From Butyrivibrio sp. INlla18 (GTDB lineage: Bacteria > Bacillota > Clostridia > Lachnospirales > Lachnospiraceae): a stretch of DNA of 64,000 nt. Location of the stretch: positions 1 to 64,000 of the forward strand of contig NZ_FMXK01000005.1 of assembly GCF_900103635.1 (NCBI RefSeq). The letters are read 5' to 3'. How positions within the stretch are numbered: position 1 is the first letter of the stretch; each line of letters begins with the position of its first letter. Both the position numbers and the translations under genes were made by a program. The notes beneath the pieces were generated by a model. It worked only from the letters and a program-made list of their open reading frames with translations. It was not told the DNA's origin and did no database searches. Positions 6,745 through 14,815 of this stretch are shown piece after piece.

Positions 6745-7548
6745 TCAAAAAATAATTCTTCCAACAACTATCGCAAGGACAAAGTATCCAAATACTACAG
6801 CATAAGCTATCCTATCTCTGTTCTGATAGATAAGTGGTTTCATCTTGGTTCTGCCTTCGCCGCCGCGATAACATCTGGCTTCCATAGCCATAGCAAGCTC
6901 CAGGGCCCTTCTAAATGCAGATATGAAAAGAGGCACCAAAAGTGGAACTAAGCTCTTTGCCCTATTTATCAATGATCCGCTCTCAAAATCTGCACATCTG
7001 GCCATCTGTGCCTTCATGATCTTGTCAGTTTCTTCTAACAAAATTGGTATAAATCTAAGTGCAATGGACATCATCATTGATATCTCATGAACTGGCACGT
7101 GGAATATCTTAAGTGGCTTTAAAAGACTTTCAAGGCCATCAGTAAGGTTATTGGGCGTTGTAGTAAGTGTCATGATAGATGAACCAGAAATAAGCAGTAT
7201 CAACCTAAATGCCATCTTAATTGCAAGGAAAAGACCTTCATAAGTGATCGATATTTTCCAAAGAGTAAAAATTGCCCTACCTGGTGTCAAAAAGAGGTTG
7301 AAGACCATAGTAATAAGTAGCAAAAAGAAAATAGTCTTCATGCCCCTAAAAATGAACTTAGGAGGCACATTTGAAAGCTTGATACACATTACCAAAAACA
7401 GAGTCGCCAGCAAATATCCAACGAAATTGTTAACTACAAAAAGAGATATGATAAAAATAAAAGTTGTAGCTAGCTTAACCCTTGGATCAAGCCTGTGTAT
7501 AACTGAATCAGTCCTATAATATTGTCCTAATGTAATGTCTCTTAGCAT
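6745..7548 (-). CDS. ecfT: Energy-coupling factor transporter transmembrane protein EcfT
   Basis: A 267-residue membrane protein with about five or six hydrophobic segments; it links the ATPases EcfA1/EcfA2 to interchangeable vitamin- or metal-binding S components. The two cytoplasmic coupling helices carry the Ala-Arg motifs, seen as QMARCADFESG (about 191-201) and MEARCYRGGEGRT (about 222-234), both with Cys in place of the usual Gly. No S component is encoded nearby, which is normal for the shared (group II) module. It directly follows ecfA2 (16 bases) and precedes truA. Confidence 0.95.
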   Translation of the reverse strand: MLRDITLGQYYRTDSVIHRLDPRVKLATTFIFIISLFVVNNFVGYLLATLFLVMCIKLSNVPPKFIFRGMKTIFFLLLITMVFNLFLTPGRAIFTLWKISITYEGLFLAIKMAFRLILLISGSSIMTLTTTPNNLTDGLESLLKPLKIFHVPVHEISMMMSIALRFIPILLEETDKIMKAQMARCADFESGSLINRAKSLVPLLVPLFISAFRRALELAMAMEARCYRGGEGRTKMKPLIYQNRDRIAYAVVFGYFVLAIVVGRIIF

Positions 7549-7564
7549 ATCTATTTATCCTTCG

Positions 7565-8413
7565 TTAGATCCCAAAGCATTTGAGGATCTCGTTCTTGGC
7601 TTCTTCCAAAGTAGTAGCTCCAGGATCAACATTAAATCCTGCAGCAGATAATTCCTGCATAACGTATGTAACCTGAGGTGCAGCAAGTCCAATCTCCTCA
7701 AGCTCTTTGTAGTGCTTGAACACCTCTTTTGGCTCATTATCAAAGGCAACTCTGCCCTTATTCATAACGATGATCCTCTGAACATAATCGGCTACATCAT
7801 CCATACTATGGCTTACCAATATGATAGTAATGCCCATTTCTCTATGAAGAGATGCGATAAGATTGAGGATATCTTCTCGTCCTTTAGGGTCAAGACCTGC
7901 TGTAGGCTCATCAAGGATCAAAACTTCTGGCTTCATAGCTAGAACACCCGCTATTGCCACACGTCTTTTTTGACCACCTGAAAGATCAAATGGAGACTGG
8001 TAAAAATAGTCATCATCAAAGCCAACTTGTTTCAAAGCCTCATATGCTCTGAGTTCAACTTCCTTTTGTGGAAGTCCAAGGTTCTTTGGTCCAAAGCAAA
8101 CATCTTTAAAGCAGTCTGTTTCAAAAAGCTGATGCTCAGGATACTGGAAAACAAGTCCCACCTTGGCTCTTAGCTCTTTTTTGTTAAAATCAGGATCATT
8201 TATATCCTTGCCCTCAAAATAAACATTTCCGCTTGTTGGCTTAACAAGGCCGTTCATATGCTGGATAAGTGTAGACTTTCCAGATCCTGTATGTCCAATA
8301 AGGCCTATAAACTGCCCCTTTGGTATCTCAAGATTGACATCGATAAGGGCAGCATGGGCCATTGCTGTATCTTCATCATATATGTAATTGACATGATCAA
8401 GTATGATTGACAT
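7565..8413 (-). CDS. ecfA2: Energy-coupling factor transporter ATPase EcfA2
   Basis: A 282-residue ABC ATPase. Walker A is GHTGSGKST (residues 40-48), the Q-loop is in LVFQYPEHQLFE, the signature is LSGGQKRRVAIAG and Walker B is VLILDEPTAGLD, followed by the H-loop VSHSMDD. The C-terminal extension after about residue 225 is the EcfA dimerisation domain. It is placed as EcfA2 by its order behind ecfA1 and by DEPTAGLD. It provides, with EcfA1, ATP-driven power for uptake of vitamins or metals through EcfT. GGAG lies upstream of the ATG. Confidence 0.95.
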   Translation of the reverse strand: MSIILDHVNYIYDEDTAMAHAALIDVNLEIPKGQFIGLIGHTGSGKSTLIQHMNGLVKPTSGNVYFEGKDINDPDFNKKELRAKVGLVFQYPEHQLFETDCFKDVCFGPKNLGLPQKEVELRAYEALKQVGFDDDYFYQSPFDLSGGQKRRVAIAGVLAMKPEVLILDEPTAGLDPKGREDILNLIASLHREMGITIILVSHSMDDVADYVQRIIVMNKGRVAFDNEPKEVFKHYKELEEIGLAAPQVTYVMQELSAAGFNVDPGATTLEEAKNEILKCFGI

Positions 8414-8430
8414 TTCTATTCTCCAAAGCT

Positions 8431-9279
8431 TTATTTCTTAAGCTTTTTAAGTTCTTCTACAAATTCTTCTCTTGTGAGGATTCCATCTGGAAGTGGAAGT
8501 CCGCTCTTTTTGAGCTCATGCGCCAGGAGTGTCACCTGTGGAACGCCAAGTCTTAGCTCTTTTAACCTATCAACCTGTGAAAAGATCTCTCTAGGTGTGC
8601 CCTGCATCTCGATATGGCCCTTGTCCATAACAAAGACCTTATCTGCATGGATAACCTCTTCCATGTAATGAGTGATCAGGATAACCGTGATGCCCTCAAC
8701 ATCATTCAGCGCTCTAGCAGCTCTGATGACGTCTTTTCTACCATTAGGATCAAGCATAGCTGTAGGTTCATCCATGATGATGCACTTAGGATGCATAGCA
8801 ATAACTCCTGCAATAGAGACTCTCTGCTTCTGACCACCTGATAAATGATTAGGCGAAGACTTTCTGAAGCTGAGCATATTGACTGCCTTGAGACTCTCTT
8901 CTACTCTATCCCATATTTCCTTGGTTGGAACGCCCATATTCTCTGGGCCAAATCCAACATCCTCCTCAACAACCTGACCGATTATCTGGTTGTCAGGGTT
9001 CTGGAAGATCATACCTGCTTCCTGCCTGATATCCCAAAGATGCGAATCATCTTCAGTATCCATGCCATCTACAAAAACATGTCCTTCTGTAGGGTATAAA
9101 AGGGCATTGAAATGCTTGGCAAGAGTAGACTTGCCTGAGCCGTTATGACCCAGAATAGCAATGAACTGGCCAGGCTTCACATCAAGATTGACATCATCAA
9201 CCGCTCTTGTGATTCCTTCAACATTACCTTCTTCGTCTCTTCTAATATATTCAAATACAAGTTTATCTGTACGAATCAT
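8431..9279 (-). CDS. ecfA1: Energy-coupling factor transporter ATPase EcfA1
   Basis: A 282-residue ABC ATPase, first gene of the ECF module. Walker A is GHNGSGKST (about residues 44-52), the signature is LSGGQKQRVSIAG, Walker B is CIIMDEPTAMLD and the H-loop is LITHYMEE. DEPTAMLD is typical of the EcfA1 partner. In relatives this gene follows rplQ directly; here 1.5 kb with a plus-strand peptidase gene and repeats lies between, so the ECF-truA genes need their own promoter. Confidence 0.95.
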   Translation of the reverse strand: MIRTDKLVFEYIRRDEEGNVEGITRAVDDVNLDVKPGQFIAILGHNGSGKSTLAKHFNALLYPTEGHVFVDGMDTEDDSHLWDIRQEAGMIFQNPDNQIIGQVVEEDVGFGPENMGVPTKEIWDRVEESLKAVNMLSFRKSSPNHLSGGQKQRVSIAGVIAMHPKCIIMDEPTAMLDPNGRKDVIRAARALNDVEGITVILITHYMEEVIHADKVFVMDKGHIEMQGTPREIFSQVDRLKELRLGVPQVTLLAHELKKSGLPLPDGILTREEFVEELKKLKK

Positions 9280-9306
9280 ATGTTTTACCTCTAATCATTC
9301 CGATTC

Positions 9307-9312
9307 AGTATA
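9307..9312 (-). promoter_or_regulatory. Candidate extended -10 promoter for ecfA1-ecfA2-ecfT-truA
   Basis: On minus, TGGTATACT is an extended -10 (TGn next to TATACT) about 28 bases upstream of the ecfA1 start. No good -35 is visible. A promoter is needed here because rplQ ends in a strong terminator. Confidence 0.4.
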
Positions 9313-9401
9313 CCACATATGAGCGCCGTAGGTATAATATCTTCTGCACTTATGCTAAATTTATGTTATCGTTAATATATCAATATTTTCGGGGAATGAT
9401 C

Positions 9402-10268
9402 ATGAATAAAAAGTATTTTAAAGATTTTGCTCTATTGGGGGCAGTTATCATAATATGTGCCGTTGCGGCAAGACTACTAGCAGGTGGCGAAACGCTTGAG
9501 CAGTACGCATCAAATAATCCTGACACAGCAGGGGGCACAGCTTCTGCTACGGTAGAATCATCGGTTTCTGGGACAGCTACTACTTCAAATTCAGGTTCAT
9601 CAGAGGATGCCAGTTCTTCTGTATCATCTAACAAGGACGCAAATGATCTTGCAGCAGTCTCAACTGAGCGAGTGACCTATGTAGATGGCTTCTATTATGA
9701 ACCGATTTCAAATGATGTATTCAAGCGTATCTCCGGTGTATCTTATCCCGTAGACTGTACAATTTCCCTTGATGACCTTAGATATGTCAGTCTCTTATAT
9801 GTTGATTTTGATGGAAACACTCAAAGCGGCGAGATGATCTGCAATAAAGCTATTGCGCAGGACATCCTAGAGATATTCTCAGAGCTTTACGATAACAGAT
9901 ATCAGATTGAAAGTATCAAGCTCATAGATGAATTTGACGGTGACGATACAGCATCGATGCTTGCTAATAACACATCTTGCTTTAACTACAGAGTAGTAGA
10001 AGGAACCACAAGACTTTCAAACCACGCTAAGGGACTTGCAATTGACCTTAACCCCTTCTATAACCCTTATATCACCTATAACAAAGATGGAAGCACTAAC
10101 ATCTCTCCTGAAGGCAGTGAAGCCTACGCTGACAGAAATGCTTCCTTCCCTTATAAGATTGATGAAAATGATCTCGCCTATAAGCTCTTTAAAGAGCATG
10201 GCTTTACCTGGGGCGGCAACTGGAACTCAGTTAAGGATTATCAGCATTTTGAAAAGAAAATAGGATAA
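9402..10268 (+). CDS. M15-family peptidase (D-Ala-D-Ala carboxypeptidase/VanY-like), membrane-anchored
   Basis: A 288-residue protein: an N-terminal hydrophobic anchor (about residues 7-28), a low-complexity Ser/Thr/Ala linker to about 80, then a catalytic domain of the Peptidase_M15_4 type. Zinc ligands are H208 and D215 in SNHAKGLAIDLN and H282 in DYQHFE; the TWGGNW element precedes the last histidine. It should cut peptidoglycan stem peptides outside the membrane. The start at 9402 has CGGGGA seven bases upstream; a longer frame (13 codons) has no site. It is the only plus-strand gene in the ribosomal region and interrupts the usual rplQ-ecfA1 junction. A TATAAT at 9333-9338 may be its -10. 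Confidence 0.88.
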   Translation: MNKKYFKDFALLGAVIIICAVAARLLAGGETLEQYASNNPDTAGGTASATVESSVSGTATTSNSGSSEDASSSVSSNKDANDLAAVSTERVTYVDGFYYEPISNDVFKRISGVSYPVDCTISLDDLRYVSLLYVDFDGNTQSGEMICNKAIAQDILEIFSELYDNRYQIESIKLIDEFDGDDTASMLANNTSCFNYRVVEGTTRLSNHAKGLAIDLNPFYNPYITYNKDGSTNISPEGSEAYADRNASFPYKIDENDLAYKLFKEHGFTWGGNWNSVKDYQHFEKKIG

Positions 10269-10280
10269 TGTTTAAACTTG

Positions 10281-10444
10281 GGCATGTCTTTTGTTGTTTT
10301 TTCCGCAATAGGCATGCCATTTTTTACTTGTTTATTCAAATCCGGCATGTCTTTTTCTAGTTTCTTCTATTTAGTCATGCCAATATTTCTAGACATATCC
10401 AAAATTAGCATGTCTTTTTTCAATTTATGCCAATTAGACATGCT
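10281..10444. repeat. Three 63-bp repeat units, each with an inverted pair
   Basis: Starting at 10281, 10344 and 10407 there is GGCATGTCTTTT (AGCATGTCTTTT in the third), and exactly 30 bases later in each unit a GGCATGCC-like partner (10311, 10374, 10437). The period is exactly 63 bases with no indels, so each unit could fold GGCATG with CATGCC. The period is a multiple of three, and the minus strand reads Lys-rich pieces such as KKLEKDMPDLNKQ and AEKTTKDMPKF, interrupted by one TAG. It is either a decayed coding repeat or a structural repeat; I cannot tell which. Confidence 0.7.
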
Positions 10445-10578
10445 CACATCAAAAGTTCTCATCATCTAAATTATCCTAGAAACAAACTATTAGCATATAA
10501 TTTAGTGCTTTAATAATTGCTTCTACTATATAGATATATCATGCAACAAATCCATATTTATTGACTCCACAGCCAGCT

Positions 10579-10757
10579 ATAGTGAGGAAATGAAAGTATT
10601 CTGAACGATTTATTTTTTGAAGATGATACATGGCAATATATATGCCTGAACTGATAAGTGCTTTGAACAAGGTGAAACTTATCAGTTCAGGCTTTTATAT
10701 TGTCTTATGTATCACTGAGAAAAATACCAAGTGAAGAATACTTTCATTTCCCACTAT
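10579..10757. repeat. 179-bp imperfect palindrome, MITE-like or large RNA hairpin
   Basis: The whole stretch is an inverted repeat. Outer arms: ATAGTG then GGAAATGAAAGTATTCT on the left and the reverse complement on the right (10740-10757). Middle: GATACAT and CAATATA on both arms. Inner: GCCTGAACTGATAAGT (10644-10659) exactly matched by its reverse complement (about 10677-10692) around a 17-base loop. No gene lies inside. It sits between the 63-bp repeats and the rplQ terminator. A non-autonomous insertion element is the simplest reading; no clear target duplication is seen. Confidence 0.75.
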
Positions 10758-10778
10758 TGCGTCCGTGAAGCCAGAAAA

Positions 10779-10806
10779 AAAGGGATGAGCATTTGCTCAT
10801 CCCTTT
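10779..10806 (-). terminator. Terminator of the rpmJ-rplQ operon
   Basis: A perfect 13-bp stem, AAAGGGATGAGCA with TGCTCATCCCTTT, two-base centre, followed on minus by a run of T. It separates rplQ from the ECF genes. Confidence 0.9.
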
Positions 10807-10820
10807 AAGTAAAGTCAGAA

Positions 10821-11357
10821 TTAAACTAACTCAAGTACAACCATCATAGCTGCATCGCCTTTTCTCTGGCCGATCTTGATCATACGAGTGTAACCACCCT
10901 TACGATCTGCATACTTAGGACCGTACTCATCGAAAAGCTTTGCTACAAGGTCAACTTCCTTTGTGTTTCTCTTCTTGCCCTTGTTCTCCTGTGGAACATC
11001 AAGAACTGGGTAAAGAGTCTTAAGAAGCTGTCTTCTTGCGTGCATACGTGAAGGCATATCCTTCTTGATTTCCTTCTTAACAGTTGTATACTTAGTAACC
11101 TTCTTGCCGTCAACTACTTCCTTTACTCTCTTGCCATCTTTGTCCTTCTCAGGAACCTTGCAATCTACTGTAAGTGTCTCGTAGTTGTCCTTCTCCTTAG
11201 CTGCAAGAGTGATCATAGGCTCTACGATCTTCTTGATTTCCTTTGCTCTTGCCTCTGTAGTAACGATCTTTCCGTTGTAAAGAAGTGCTGTTACCTGGTT
11301 ACGAAGAAGTGCTCTTCTAGGTTTTGTTGCTTTTCCAAGCTTTCTGTACATTGCCAT
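10821..11357 (-). CDS. rplQ: 50S ribosomal protein L17 with Lys-rich insertion
   Basis: A 178-residue L17 (bL17), which sits near the peptide exit tunnel. The N-terminal core YRKLGKATKPRRALLRNQV and the C-terminal GGYTRMIKIGQRKGDAAMMVVLELV are typical. Most bacterial L17 proteins are about 115-130 residues; here about 50 extra, charged residues lie between about 57 and 105 (KDKDGKRVKEVVDGKKV region), an insertion I associate with Lachnospiraceae. The start at 11357 is set by AAAGGA nine bases upstream; a longer frame (13 codons) has no such site. It is the last gene of rpmJ-rpsM-rpsK-rpsD-rpoA-rplQ. Confidence 0.96.
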   Translation of the reverse strand: MAMYRKLGKATKPRRALLRNQVTALLYNGKIVTTEARAKEIKKIVEPMITLAAKEKDNYETLTVDCKVPEKDKDGKRVKEVVDGKKVTKYTTVKKEIKKDMPSRMHARRQLLKTLYPVLDVPQENKGKKRNTKEVDLVAKLFDEYGPKYADRKGGYTRMIKIGQRKGDAAMMVVLELV

Positions 11358-11515
11358 GATTTTAATTCCTTTCTCATCAGCAGGTTTCCCCTGCATGTTA
11401 ACATAAGGAAATGCCCATCGGACTTACTCTCCAAATGCTGTTAATAATTACTATGAGAATCCGCATCGGTACACATCGGATTTACCCTCCGCGGATATTC
11501 ATTTAAAGATATTAC

Positions 11516-12472
11516 TTATTCGCCATCTGCTCTGAGTGAAAGTCCAAGCTCGTCAAGCTTTGCAAGAACTTCCTCAAGTGACTTACGGCCGAGGTTACGA
11601 ACCTTCATCATGTCGTCAGGAGTCTTGTTTGCAAGTTCCTGAACTGTGTTGATTCCAGCTCTCTTGAGGCAGTTGAATGAACGAACTGAAAGTTCAAGCT
11701 CATCAATAGACATCTCAAGAACCTTGCCCTTCTCATCATCTTCCTTCTCTACCATAACTTCTGCAGTCTTGGCATTTTCTGAAAGATCAATGAACAGGCT
11801 AAGATGCTCTGAAAGAACCTTTGCTGCAAGGCTTACAGCCTCGTCTGGAGCAAGTGTTCCGTTTGTGTGAACATCAAGTGTAAGCTTATCAAAATCAGTA
11901 ACCTGACCTACACGAGTATTCTCAACAGTTACGTTTACTCTCTCTACAGGTGTGTAGATAGAATCGATAGCGATAACTCCGATTGGGAGATCGTTTGACT
12001 TATTCTTGTCTGAGCTTACGTAACCTCTTCCCTTTGTGATAGTAAGCTCCATGTAGAGCTTAGCATCCTTTCCAGAAAGTGTAGCGATTACCTGATCAGG
12101 ATTCATGATCTCGATATCCTGATCTACCTGAATATCAGAAGCTCTAACAACACCTTCGCCATTGAACTCGATATAAGCTGTCTTTGGCTCATTTGTGTCA
12201 GAAGAATTCTTAATAGAAAGATTCTTGATATTCATAATGATCTCAGTTACATCTTCCTTAACACCAGGAATTGAACTGAACTCATGCAGAACGCCTTCAA
12301 TCTTAACCTGGCTTACTGCTGCACCAGGTAATGAAGAGAGCATAATCCTGCGAAGGGAATTGCCCAGTGTAATACCGTAACCTCTCTCAAGAGGCTCAAC
12401 TACGAATTTACCATATTTCTTATCATCTGAGATTTCAGCAACTTCAATATTTGGTCTTTCAAAATCAAACAC
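11516..12472 (-). CDS. rpoA: DNA-directed RNA polymerase subunit alpha
   Basis: A 318-residue alpha subunit. The N-terminal assembly domain has [21 protein letters not shown] (about residues 29-49) for dimerisation and beta/beta-prime binding. A linker near 230-245 leads to the C-terminal domain with [19 protein letters not shown] and [18 protein letters not shown], which bind UP elements and activators. Length is normal. It lies between rpsD (45 bases) and rplQ (158 bases; that spacer contains the arms GAATCCGC and GCGGATATTC). Confidence 0.98.
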   Translation of the reverse strand: MFDFERPNIEVAEISDDKKYGKFVVEPLERGYGITLGNSLRRIMLSSLPGAAVSQVKIEGVLHEFSSIPGVKEDVTEIIMNIKNLSIKNSSDTNEPKTAYIEFNGEGVVRASDIQVDQDIEIMNPDQVIATLSGKDAKLYMELTITKGRGYVSSDKNKSNDLPIGVIAIDSIYTPVERVNVTVENTRVGQVTDFDKLTLDVHTNGTLAPDEAVSLAAKVLSEHLSLFIDLSENAKTAEVMVEKEDDEKGKVLEMSIDELELSVRSFNCLKRAGINTVQELANKTPDDMMKVRNLGRKSLEEVLAKLDELGLSLRADGE

Positions 12473-12517
12473 TGATATACCCTCCTTAAGTGGTTTGTTA
12501 ACAAGTTAATTATATCA

Positions 12518-13111
12518 TTATTTAGAATACAACTCGACGATAAGCATTTCGTCTACTGGTACGTCGATAACTTCTCTTGATGGAAGTTCCTTGATTGTAC
12601 CCTTAAGGCCATCCTTGTTAACATCAAGCCATTCAGGAACAAGTCTACCTGCTGTGATCTCAGCGATATCCTTAAATCTCTGGATATTCTTAGCTGCTTC
12701 TTTAACTTCTACTACATCGCCAGCCTTGATAAGGTATGAAGGAACGTTGATTGCCTTTCCATTAACTGTGATGAACTTGTGAAGAACGATCTGTCTAGCT
12801 TCTCTTCTTGTTCTAGCGAATCCCATTCTGAATACTACGTTGTCAAGTCTTGACTCAAGAATTGTCATAAGGTTTGCACCTGTCTGACCCTTCATTCTGT
12901 CTGCTCTCTCATAGTAGTTTCTGAAAGGCTTCTCAAGAACGCCGTAGATGAACTTAGCCTTCTGCTTCTCACGGAGCTGAAGTCCGTACTCGCTCATCTT
13001 CTTACCAGCTCTAGCTGATGTTCTCTTTGACTTCTTGTCATATCCAAGGAATGTTGGATCCAAATCAAGTGATCTGCATCTCTTTAATACTGGAACTCTG
13101 TTTACTGCCAT
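12518..13111 (-). CDS. rpsD: 30S ribosomal protein S4
   Basis: A 197-residue S4 (uS4), a primary 16S rRNA binder that starts 30S assembly. The S4 RNA-binding domain is clear: SRLDNVVFRMGFARTRREARQIVLHKFITVNGK (read as two blocks, about residues 87-119). The N terminus MAVNRVPVLKRCR is of the Clostridia type. In Firmicutes rpsD is often a separate, self-regulated gene; here it is inside the alpha operon, preceded by a 296-base spacer that carries an interspersed repeat. Confidence 0.98.
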   Translation of the reverse strand: MAVNRVPVLKRCRSLDLDPTFLGYDKKSKRTSARAGKKMSEYGLQLREKQKAKFIYGVLEKPFRNYYERADRMKGQTGANLMTILESRLDNVVFRMGFARTRREARQIVLHKFITVNGKAINVPSYLIKAGDVVEVKEAAKNIQRFKDIAEITAGRLVPEWLDVNKDGLKGTIKELPSREVIDVPVDEMLIVELYSK

Positions 13112-13244
13112 TTTTTGGCTCCTTTCATTTTTATCAGATAAATTTCATTCTGATGTTGTTTACAATGTTTGCTGAAAACTGTTCAGCATTTGCACCTTCG
13201 TCCAACGAGTTAAATTGAAAATTATATTTGCACATGTAACTCGC

Positions 13245-13415
13245 AACATATCGCGATATTACGGATTGCTTCACCATGTTTTCGCAATCCTACGTCCATT
13301 CGAAATCCGCATTATCATGCTACTTTCTCATGTACGTTATGGTCCGCAAATACATAAATCTTGCCATGCAAGCAGGCAAATTTATGAATTTTCGTCCCTA
13401 CTATCGCTCAAACTC
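13245..13415. repeat. Interspersed repeat, copy 1 (rpsK-rpsD spacer)
   Basis: Shares a block of about 75 bases with 57493-57652: ACGGATTGCT, then CGCAATCCTACG, CCATTCG and AATCCGCA, ending near TGCTACTT and CTCATG. Inside, GGATTGC pairs with GCAATCC. It is followed by a locus-specific hairpin (CATAAAT-c-TTGCC at about 13349-13361 with GGCAA-ATTTATG at about 13375-13386) and ends in TATCGCTCAAACTCT, matching the right end of copy 2. The last bases overlap the 3' end of rpsK. Confidence 0.75.
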
Positions 13416-13818
13416 TACGACGCTTAGGTGGTCTGCATCCGTTATGTGGTACAGGTGTTACGTCTGTGATAGATGTAACTGTAAGGCCACTTGCAGCAAG
13501 AGCTCTGATTGCAGCTTCTCTTCCTGATCCTGGTCCCTTAACGAATACATCAACAGTCTTAAGGCCGTGAATAAGTGCAGCCTTAGTTGCTGTCTCTGCA
13601 GCTACCTGTGCAGCATAAGGAGTAGATTTCCTTGAACCCTTAAATCCCAGACCGCCAGCACTTGCCCAGCTAAGAGCGTTACCTGCAGCATCTGTCAATG
13701 TAACGATTGTGTTATTGAAAGATGACTGGATGTGTGCCTGTCCGTGTTCAACGTTTTTCTTGACACGTTTCTTAGCAGCTGCCTTCTTTGCAGCTACTGC
13801 TGATTTCTGATTTGCCAT
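13408..13818 (-). CDS. rpsK: 30S ribosomal protein S11
   Basis: A 136-residue S11 (uS11), part of the 30S platform near the Shine-Dalgarno helix. Typical stretches are [38 protein letters not shown] and the C-terminal [18 protein letters not shown]. The Ala/Lys-rich N terminus (about residues 1-20) is longer than in E. coli but common in Clostridia. The stop codon lies at the edge of the interspersed repeat, so its 3' untranslated region is repeat-derived. Confidence 0.98.
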   Translation of the reverse strand: MANQKSAVAAKKAAAKKRVKKNVEHGQAHIQSSFNNTIVTLTDAAGNALSWASAGGLGFKGSRKSTPYAAQVAAETATKAALIHGLKTVDVFVKGPGSGREAAIRALAASGLTVTSITDVTPVPHNGCRPPKRRRV

Positions 13819-13919
13819 TTTAAACTAACCTACTTTCTTCCTATTATTACTTTTAATATAGTTACTGTCTGAACCTGCCATGCCAGATTCAATTGGTCCC
13901 AATAGCTTAGCGGAAAGAA

Positions 13920-14288
13920 TTACTTCTTCTTATTAGCGATTGTTCTCTTTGGTCCTTTTCTTGTTCTTGCATTTGTCTTAGTTCTCTGACCACGGCAAGG
14001 AAGTCCTCTTCTATGACGCATTCCTCTGAAACATCCGATCTCTGTGAGTCTCTTGATGTTCATAGCAACTTCTCTTCTGAGGTCACCTTCTACATCGTAG
14101 TCATTACCGATAATCTCGGCAATTCTCTTTACTTCTTCATCTGTAAGATCACGAACACGTGTGTCCGGATTTACTTTTGCTGCTTCAAGAATCTTGTTTG
14201 AGCTTGTTCTACCGATACCGTAGATATATGTCAAACCGATCTCTACTCGCTTATCTCTAGGTAAATCTACACCTGCAATACGAGCCAT
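13920..14288 (-). CDS. rpsM: 30S ribosomal protein S13
   Basis: A 122-residue S13 (uS13) at the top of the 30S head, contacting tRNA and the 50S subunit. [26 protein letters not shown] at the N terminus (read in parts) holds the helix-two-turn-helix region; the C terminus [18 protein letters not shown] is the basic tail. Length is normal. A 101-base gap to rpsK and a 219-base gap from rpmJ are longer than usual for this operon. Confidence 0.98.
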   Translation of the reverse strand: MARIAGVDLPRDKRVEIGLTYIYGIGRTSSNKILEAAKVNPDTRVRDLTDEEVKRIAEIIGNDYDVEGDLRREVAMNIKRLTEIGCFRGMRHRRGLPCRGQRTKTNARTRKGPKRTIANKKK

Positions 14289-14508
14289 TCTAATTCCTCC
14301 ATAATGTAAAAATGATTAATAATGAAGTTCTGCTCTCAGGCTTTCAGCCTTCGCCAGAACTAAGTTCGATCACGGAAATCAAAGATTTCCTATCTCACTT
14401 ATGTTACTTGTTTGATTGGGGTCACATTTCATCGACCCAATCGGACAAAGTATAATCCGATCTTTCCAATACACATTGGTATCAAAAAGTAATCCGAAAC
14501 GGCTCGAA
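14289..14508 (-). other. Hairpin-dense spacer between rpmJ and rpsM
   Basis: No gene. Several stems are visible: AGTTCTG with CAGAACT (14333-14369 region) enclosing AGGCT-ttc-AGCCT; GGAAATC-aaa-GATTTCC; ATTGGGGTC with GACCCAAT (about 14415-14442); and CCAAT-acac-ATTGG. Such density is unlike a plain spacer and suggests RNA processing or a regulatory structure ahead of rpsM. Confidence 0.6.
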
Positions 14509-14622
14509 TTATCCCTGTCTCTGTTTGTGCTTAGGGTTGTCACAGATTACTCTGATAACGCCCTTTCTCTTAATAACCTTGCACTTCTCGCACATAGGCT
14601 TAACAGAAGACCTAACTTTCAT
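14509..14622 (-). CDS. rpmJ: 50S ribosomal protein L36
   Basis: A 37-residue L36 (bL36), the smallest ribosomal protein. The zinc ligands are visible as MCEKCKV and [12 protein letters not shown], i.e. three cysteines and a histidine, so this is the zinc-binding form. MKVRSSVKP is the standard N terminus. AAAGGAG lies upstream of the ATG. It is the first gene of the alpha operon here; in relatives infA stands just upstream, but here infA is 20 kb away and a separate promoter precedes rpmJ. Confidence 0.98.
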   Translation of the reverse strand: MKVRSSVKPMCEKCKVIKRKGVIRVICDNPKHKQRQG

Positions 14623-14671
14623 TGTTTCTCCTTTCCTGCATGGTAACAGAATAATGCCTGAAAAAGGGCAT

Positions 14672-14695
14672 AATTACCCCTTTTCCTAAAAAGAC
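14672..14695 (-). terminator. Possible attenuator in the rpmJ leader
   Basis: Just after the predicted start site the minus strand reads AAAAGGGG-taattatg-CCCTTTTT, a GC-poor stem followed by T residues. It resembles a weak intrinsic terminator and could attenuate the rpmJ operon; a competing antiterminator was not identified. Confidence 0.35.
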
Positions 14696-14703
14696 CATTT
14701 AAC

Positions 14704-14732
14704 ATCATAGCATATGTAAAATCAATAATCAA
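14704..14732 (-). promoter_or_regulatory. Promoter of rpmJ-rpsM-rpsK-rpsD-rpoA-rplQ
   Basis: Minus-strand TTGATT (14732-14727) and TATGAT (14709-14704) are 17 bases apart, directly downstream of the terminator of the upstream lipoprotein gene. It explains how the alpha operon is expressed although it is cut off from the spc operon. Confidence 0.65.
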
Positions 14733-14742
14733 CATGTTTTTA

Positions 14743-14790
14743 CAAAAAAATATCAGGATTTCGATAAATCTTTTTACCAAAATCCTGATA
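14743..14790 (-). terminator. Terminator of the lipoprotein gene
   Basis: TATCAGGATTT pairs with AAATCCTGATA (14751-14761 with 14780-14790), followed on minus by seven T (14743-14750). Confidence 0.88.
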
Positions 14791-14815
14791 CCTAAATTCT
14801 CACATAAAATAAAGA

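Noticed and set aside
10281-10444. CRISPR array
   Set aside because: Only three units, with the parts between the markers also related or low complexity, no cas genes, and the repeat itself is A/T-rich and imperfect.
10571-10770. Target-site duplication flanking the 179-bp palindrome
   Set aside because: The bases on both sides differ apart from a possible TA, so transposition cannot be shown from this window.
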